From Protonemura montana (taxonomy: Eukaryota > Arthropoda > Insecta > Plecoptera > Nemouridae): a stretch of 64,000 nt of DNA. A program made the translations under genes and the position numbers. The stretch lies in assembly GCA_947568835.1 (NCBI GenBank), contig OX387609.1:15537708-15601707 (forward strand), written 5' to 3'. Of the stretch, positions 63,330-64,000 are shown piece by piece (position 1 is the first letter of the stretch; every line of letters starts with the position of its first letter). The notes below the pieces were generated by a model. That model did not search any database. It was not told the DNA's origin and saw only the letters and a program-made list of their open reading frames with translations.

Positions 63330-64000
63330 CTAGTGCAGTGGCACCAACTTAATCCGCTTGCCGTTTTCCTCTGTGTCGTTCTTTTGTTGGTCATCCTCCG
63401 CTCTGTTCCATCTCTTGACAATCTTCTTCTTCTTCTTCTCATTATCCTCTGTTGAGGTTTCTTTATTATCTCTTCCGGCTTCCCTTCTTCCCCGACCCAC
63501 AGTCGTGTCCGTAGTATTGTTGCTATCCTCTCTTCCTTTCAGCTTCCTCCTTGTTTCATCAGCTGTCTCTGTGCTGTTGCTATCCTCTCTTCCTTTCAGC
63601 TTCCTCCTTGTTTCATCAGCTGTCTCTGTGCTGTTGCTATCCTCTCTTCCTTTCAGCTTCCTTCTTGTTTCATCAGCTGTCTCTGTGCTGTTGCTATCCT
63701 CTCTTCCTTTCAGCTTCCTCCTTGTTTCATCAGCTGTCTCTGTGCTGTTGCTATCCTCTCTTCCTTTCAGCTTCCTCCTTGTTTCATCAGCTGTCTCTGT
63801 GCTGTTGCTATCCTCTCTTCCTTTCAGCTTCCTTCTTGTTTCATCAGCTGTCTCTGTGCTGTTGCTATCCTCTCTTCCTTTCAGCTTCCTCCTTGTTTCA
63901 TCAGCTGTCTCTGTGCTGTTGCTATCCTCTCTTCCTTTCAGCTTCCTCCTTGTTTCATCAGCTGTCTCTGTGCTGTTGCTATCCTCTCTTCCTTTCAGCT
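63330..64000 (-). CDS. C-terminal part of a lysine-rich protein with 19-residue repeats (partial)
   Basis: The minus-strand frame is open from the window edge to TAG at 63330-63332. It has eight complete 57-bp units (63541-63996), each encoding KGREDSNSTETADETRRKL, then a diverged unit (DSNNTTDTTVGRGRREAGR), a basic stretch (EKKKKKIVKR) and the tail WNRAEDDQQKNDTEENG, KRIKLVPLH. The unit length is a multiple of three, and the only recurrent difference between units (AGG versus AGA for the first of the paired arginines) is synonymous, which favours real coding. The basic runs could be nuclear localisation signals. The repeats are charged and low-complexity, probably disordered. The start and most of the protein lie beyond the right edge; I do not recognise the family. 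Confidence 0.65.
   Translation of the reverse strand, partial: LKGREDSNSTETADETRRKLKGREDSNSTETADETRRKLKGREDSNSTETADETRRKLKGREDSNSTETADETRRKLKGREDSNSTETADETRRKLKGREDSNSTETADETRRKLKGREDSNSTETADETRRKLKGREDSNSTETADETRRKLKGREDSNNTTDTTVGRGRREAGRDNKETSTEDNEKKKKKIVKRWNRAEDDQQKNDTEENGKRIKLVPLH
63541..64000 (-). repeat. 57-bp in-frame coding minisatellite with trimeric order
   Basis: Unit starts at 63541, 63598, 63655, 63712, 63769, 63826, 63883, 63940 and 63997 (cut by the window edge). Units at 63655 and 63826 carry AGCTTCCTTC instead of AGCTTCCTCC, so the variant recurs every third unit (171 bp). Confidence 0.9.

Overview
The window is animal nuclear DNA. It has interrupted genes with GT-AG introns, AATAAA poly(A) signals, SINEs, MITEs and very many minisatellites, and no operons or ribosome-binding sites. 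The protein content (an invertebrate Limpet/FHL-type LIM gene, ABT1, a gustatory-receptor-like gene) and SINE tails ending in CGTTAAACACC plus (AAT)n suggest a marine invertebrate, most likely a lophotrochozoan such as a mollusc. The species is inferred, not proven.

The main gene is a plus-strand four-and-a-half-LIM protein (Limpet/FHL2-like). Five coding exons fit in phase: 20359-20559, 21198-21372, 45611-45780, 48574-48760 and 49756-49913. They encode 296 residues and end at TAA 49911-49913; a plausible poly(A) signal is at 51811. The introns are 0.64, 24.2, 2.8 and 1.0 kb, and the last uses a GC donor. The 5' end of the full-length form is not in the window. Two CpG-rich ATG exons (8923 and 30299) could be alternative first exons; the one at 30299 is phase-compatible with the exon at 45611.

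Right of the LIM gene are: a non-LTR retrotransposon remnant (to 53225); a ~3-kb terminal-inverted-repeat element (54524-57515) holding a damaged four-exon minus-strand gene; an intact intronless ABT1/ESF2 gene (58298-59023, +); the last two coding exons of a gustatory-receptor-like gene (60854-61421, -); and, at the right edge, the C-terminal part of a minus-strand gene containing an in-frame 57-bp (19-residue) repeat.

Roughly half of the window (my estimate by eye) is tandem repeat: units of 7, 10, 11, 15, 32, 35, 36, 41, 47, 52 (two kinds), 53, 57, 68, 70 (two kinds), 91 and 92 bp. The most interesting result is that many arrays can be traced to their source inside mobile elements. A 5S-rRNA-headed SINE has produced four array types: 91-bp units (5S promoter plus body), 92-bp units (5S head only), 36-bp units (body) and 68-bp units (conserved core). 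A palindromic MITE has had its terminus amplified on both arms (47 bp). A tRNA-like element gave 52-bp arrays, and tRNA-Ala-like sequence fills LIM intron 1 (70 bp). Source and derived copies sit side by side, so the window works as a fossil series of satellite birth from Pol III-type elements and MITEs. Several arrays or SINEs end within about 65 bp of LIM-gene splice acceptors.

Most long open frames inside the arrays are not genes. They are stop-free because the repeat unit lacks stop codons.
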